Shown piece by piece: positions 4,498-5,611 of a stretch of DNA of 5,611 nucleotides (position 1 is the first letter of the stretch; every line of letters begins with the position of its first letter). Under the pieces are notes generated by a model, which had not been told where the DNA came from, did not search any database, and saw only the letters and a program-made list of their open reading frames with translations. This DNA is from an uncultured Patescibacteria group bacterium (GTDB taxonomy: Bacteria > Patescibacteriota > Microgenomatia > UBA1406 > GWC2-37-13): contig CALLVF010000040.1 of the NCBI GenBank assembly GCA_938010745.1, forward strand, positions 1 through 5,611, written 5' to 3'. A program made the position numbers and the translations under genes.

Positions 4498-5611
4498 ATG
4501 GAAACGATAAATCTTGATAATCTGCGCCATTCTTGCTCACATCTTTTAGCGGCAGCAGTCTTGCATTTTTGGCCTGAAGCAAAAATTACTATTGGCCCTC
4601 CTATTGAAAACGGATTTTACTATGATATCGATTTTGGCGAGGTAAAAATTACAGAAAAAGATTTGCCCAAAATCGAAAAAAAAATGCATGAATTGGTTGC
4701 TAATTGGCAAACATTTGAAAAGATAGAGCTAACTAAAGATCAAGCAATTAAATATTGGAGTAATAACCCTTATAAATTAGAGCTTATTGAGGAAATAGTT
4801 AAAAAAGGAGAAAAAATTACTGCTTACAAATCAGGCAACTTCATTGATCTTTGTAGAGGAGGACATGTTGATAATCCAAATAAACATTTAAAATATTTTA
4901 AGCTTTTGTCAATTGCCGGAGCCTATTGGCGAGGGAATGCAAAAAATAAAATGTTAACAAGGATTTATGGCACATGTTTTCCTACAAAAGAGGAGCTAGA
5001 CAAATATCTTTGGCAAATTGAGGAAGCAAAAAAAAGAGATCATAGAAAACTGGGAAAAATCTTAGATTTATTTATCATCCCTGAGGAAGTTGGCCTAGGC
5101 TTATTAATTTGGACACCCAAGGGAGCAATTATAAGAAGAGAAATTGAAAATTTAATCATCAAAGAGCAAACTAAAAGAGGTTATCTTCATGTATATACCC
5201 CTCATATTGGAAAAAAAAGCCTCTGGGTTACCTCTGGCCACTGGCAACTTTATCGAGATAAAATGTATTCGCCAATGAAAATTGAAGAAGAAGATTATCT
5301 TATAAAACCAATGAACTGTCCAATGCATATGATGATTTATAAAAGTCAGCCGAGAAGCTATAGAGACCTGCCTTTGAGAATAGCTGAAAATGCCACTGTT
5401 TATCGCTTTGAACAGTCAGGGGAACTTTCTGGCTTACTGCGAGTCCGTCATATTACTCAGGATGATTCTCATATCTTTTGTCGTGAAGATCAATTGATTG
5501 ATGAATTCTTGAACGTCTTTGACTATATAAAATTCTTACTGAAAATTTTTCAAATAAAGGAATATTATTTTCGATTGGGAATTAGATCAGCAAAAGAAAA
5601 ATACTTGGGCA
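4498..5611 (+). CDS. thrS: Threonyl-tRNA synthetase without TGS domain (3' end cut by window)
   Basis: This class II synthetase charges tRNA-Thr. The first 371 residues are visible and the frame runs off the window. It starts directly in the N2 editing domain, with the HxxxH motif at H11/H15 (RHSCSH) and the partner motif C119-RGG-H123. These correspond to H73/H77 and C182/H186 of the E. coli enzyme. The catalytic core follows: GLLIWTPKGAIIRREIE (201-217), VYTPHI (232-237) and LWVTSGHWQLYRDKMY (242-257). Zinc ligand C274 is in MNCPMH and H325 is in QDDSHIF, 51 residues apart as in E. coli. The third zinc ligand, the end of the core and the anticodon domain lie outside the window. The usual N-terminal TGS domain of about 60 residues is absent. 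An in-frame TAA immediately before the ATG rules out extending the start. DLCRGGH replaces the common DLCRGPH. No Shine-Dalgarno. Confidence 0.96.
   Translation, partial: METINLDNLRHSCSHLLAAAVLHFWPEAKITIGPPIENGFYYDIDFGEVKITEKDLPKIEKKMHELVANWQTFEKIELTKDQAIKYWSNNPYKLELIEEIVKKGEKITAYKSGNFIDLCRGGHVDNPNKHLKYFKLLSIAGAYWRGNAKNKMLTRIYGTCFPTKEELDKYLWQIEEAKKRDHRKLGKILDLFIIPEEVGLGLLIWTPKGAIIRREIENLIIKEQTKRGYLHVYTPHIGKKSLWVTSGHWQLYRDKMYSPMKIEEEDYLIKPMNCPMHMMIYKSQPRSYRDLPLRIAENATVYRFEQSGELSGLLRVRHITQDDSHIFCREDQLIDEFLNVFDYIKFLLKIFQIKEYYFRLGIRSAKEKYLG

Noticed and set aside
4173..4500. T-box or other riboswitch leader for thrS
   Set aside because: No T-box sequence, specifier stem-loop or strong terminator hairpin can be seen in the interval.
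4373..4582. A 69-codon minus-strand open frame
   Set aside because: It runs antisense across the pseudogene and the certain start of thrS and has no family features.
1..5611. CRISPR array, insertion sequence, integrase or toxin-antitoxin system
   Set aside because: No repeat-spacer pattern, terminal inverted repeats, transposase motifs or paired small toxin-antitoxin genes were found.

Overview
This AT-rich window (roughly two thirds A+T by eye) looks like a piece of a Candidate Phyla Radiation (Patescibacteria) genome, most likely of the Microgenomates type. Four things point that way. The trigger factor has lost its PPIase domain, and the threonyl-tRNA synthetase has lost its TGS domain. 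One protein resembles the DUF5660 family, which I recall mainly from Microgenomates. The visible start codons lack usable Shine-Dalgarno sequences. TAA and TAG are used as stops, and TGA is not used as a sense codon in any intact gene. The lineage is an inference from gene content; no rRNA is present to confirm it.

Layout from left to right. Positions 1-510 (+) hold the 3' part of a lysozyme/glucosaminidase-like cell-wall hydrolase gene that is cut by the window edge. It converges on a three-gene minus-strand operon read from right to left. The operon encodes a second, paralogous lysozyme-like protein with a signal peptide (2577-1999), then a short trigger factor (tig, 1995-1123), then a DUF5660-like coiled-coil protein (1110-559). 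The gaps are only 3 and 12 bases. A good sigma70-like promoter (TTGAAT-N17-TATAAT) drives this operon. The predicted transcript begins almost directly with an 18-bp terminator-like hairpin and a U-run that ends 17 bases before the first start codon.

A divergent intergenic region (2578-2787) separates this operon from a plus-strand translation block. The block contains a MtaB-type radical-SAM tRNA methylthiotransferase (2788-4080), tRNA-Val(GAC) (4100-4172), a decayed small coiled-coil gene (about 4233-4497), and threonyl-tRNA synthetase thrS (4498 to beyond the window end). The -10 elements of mtaB and thrS lie so close to the start codons that both mRNAs are predicted to be leaderless or nearly so.

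Functionally, the left half concerns nascent-chain folding and cell-envelope hydrolysis, and the right half concerns tRNA modification and charging. No mobile element, CRISPR array or clearly new defence-type system is visible. The points most worth a second look are the strand-specific leader hairpin, the inverted pair of wall-hydrolase paralogues flanking tig, and the readable pseudogene in front of thrS.
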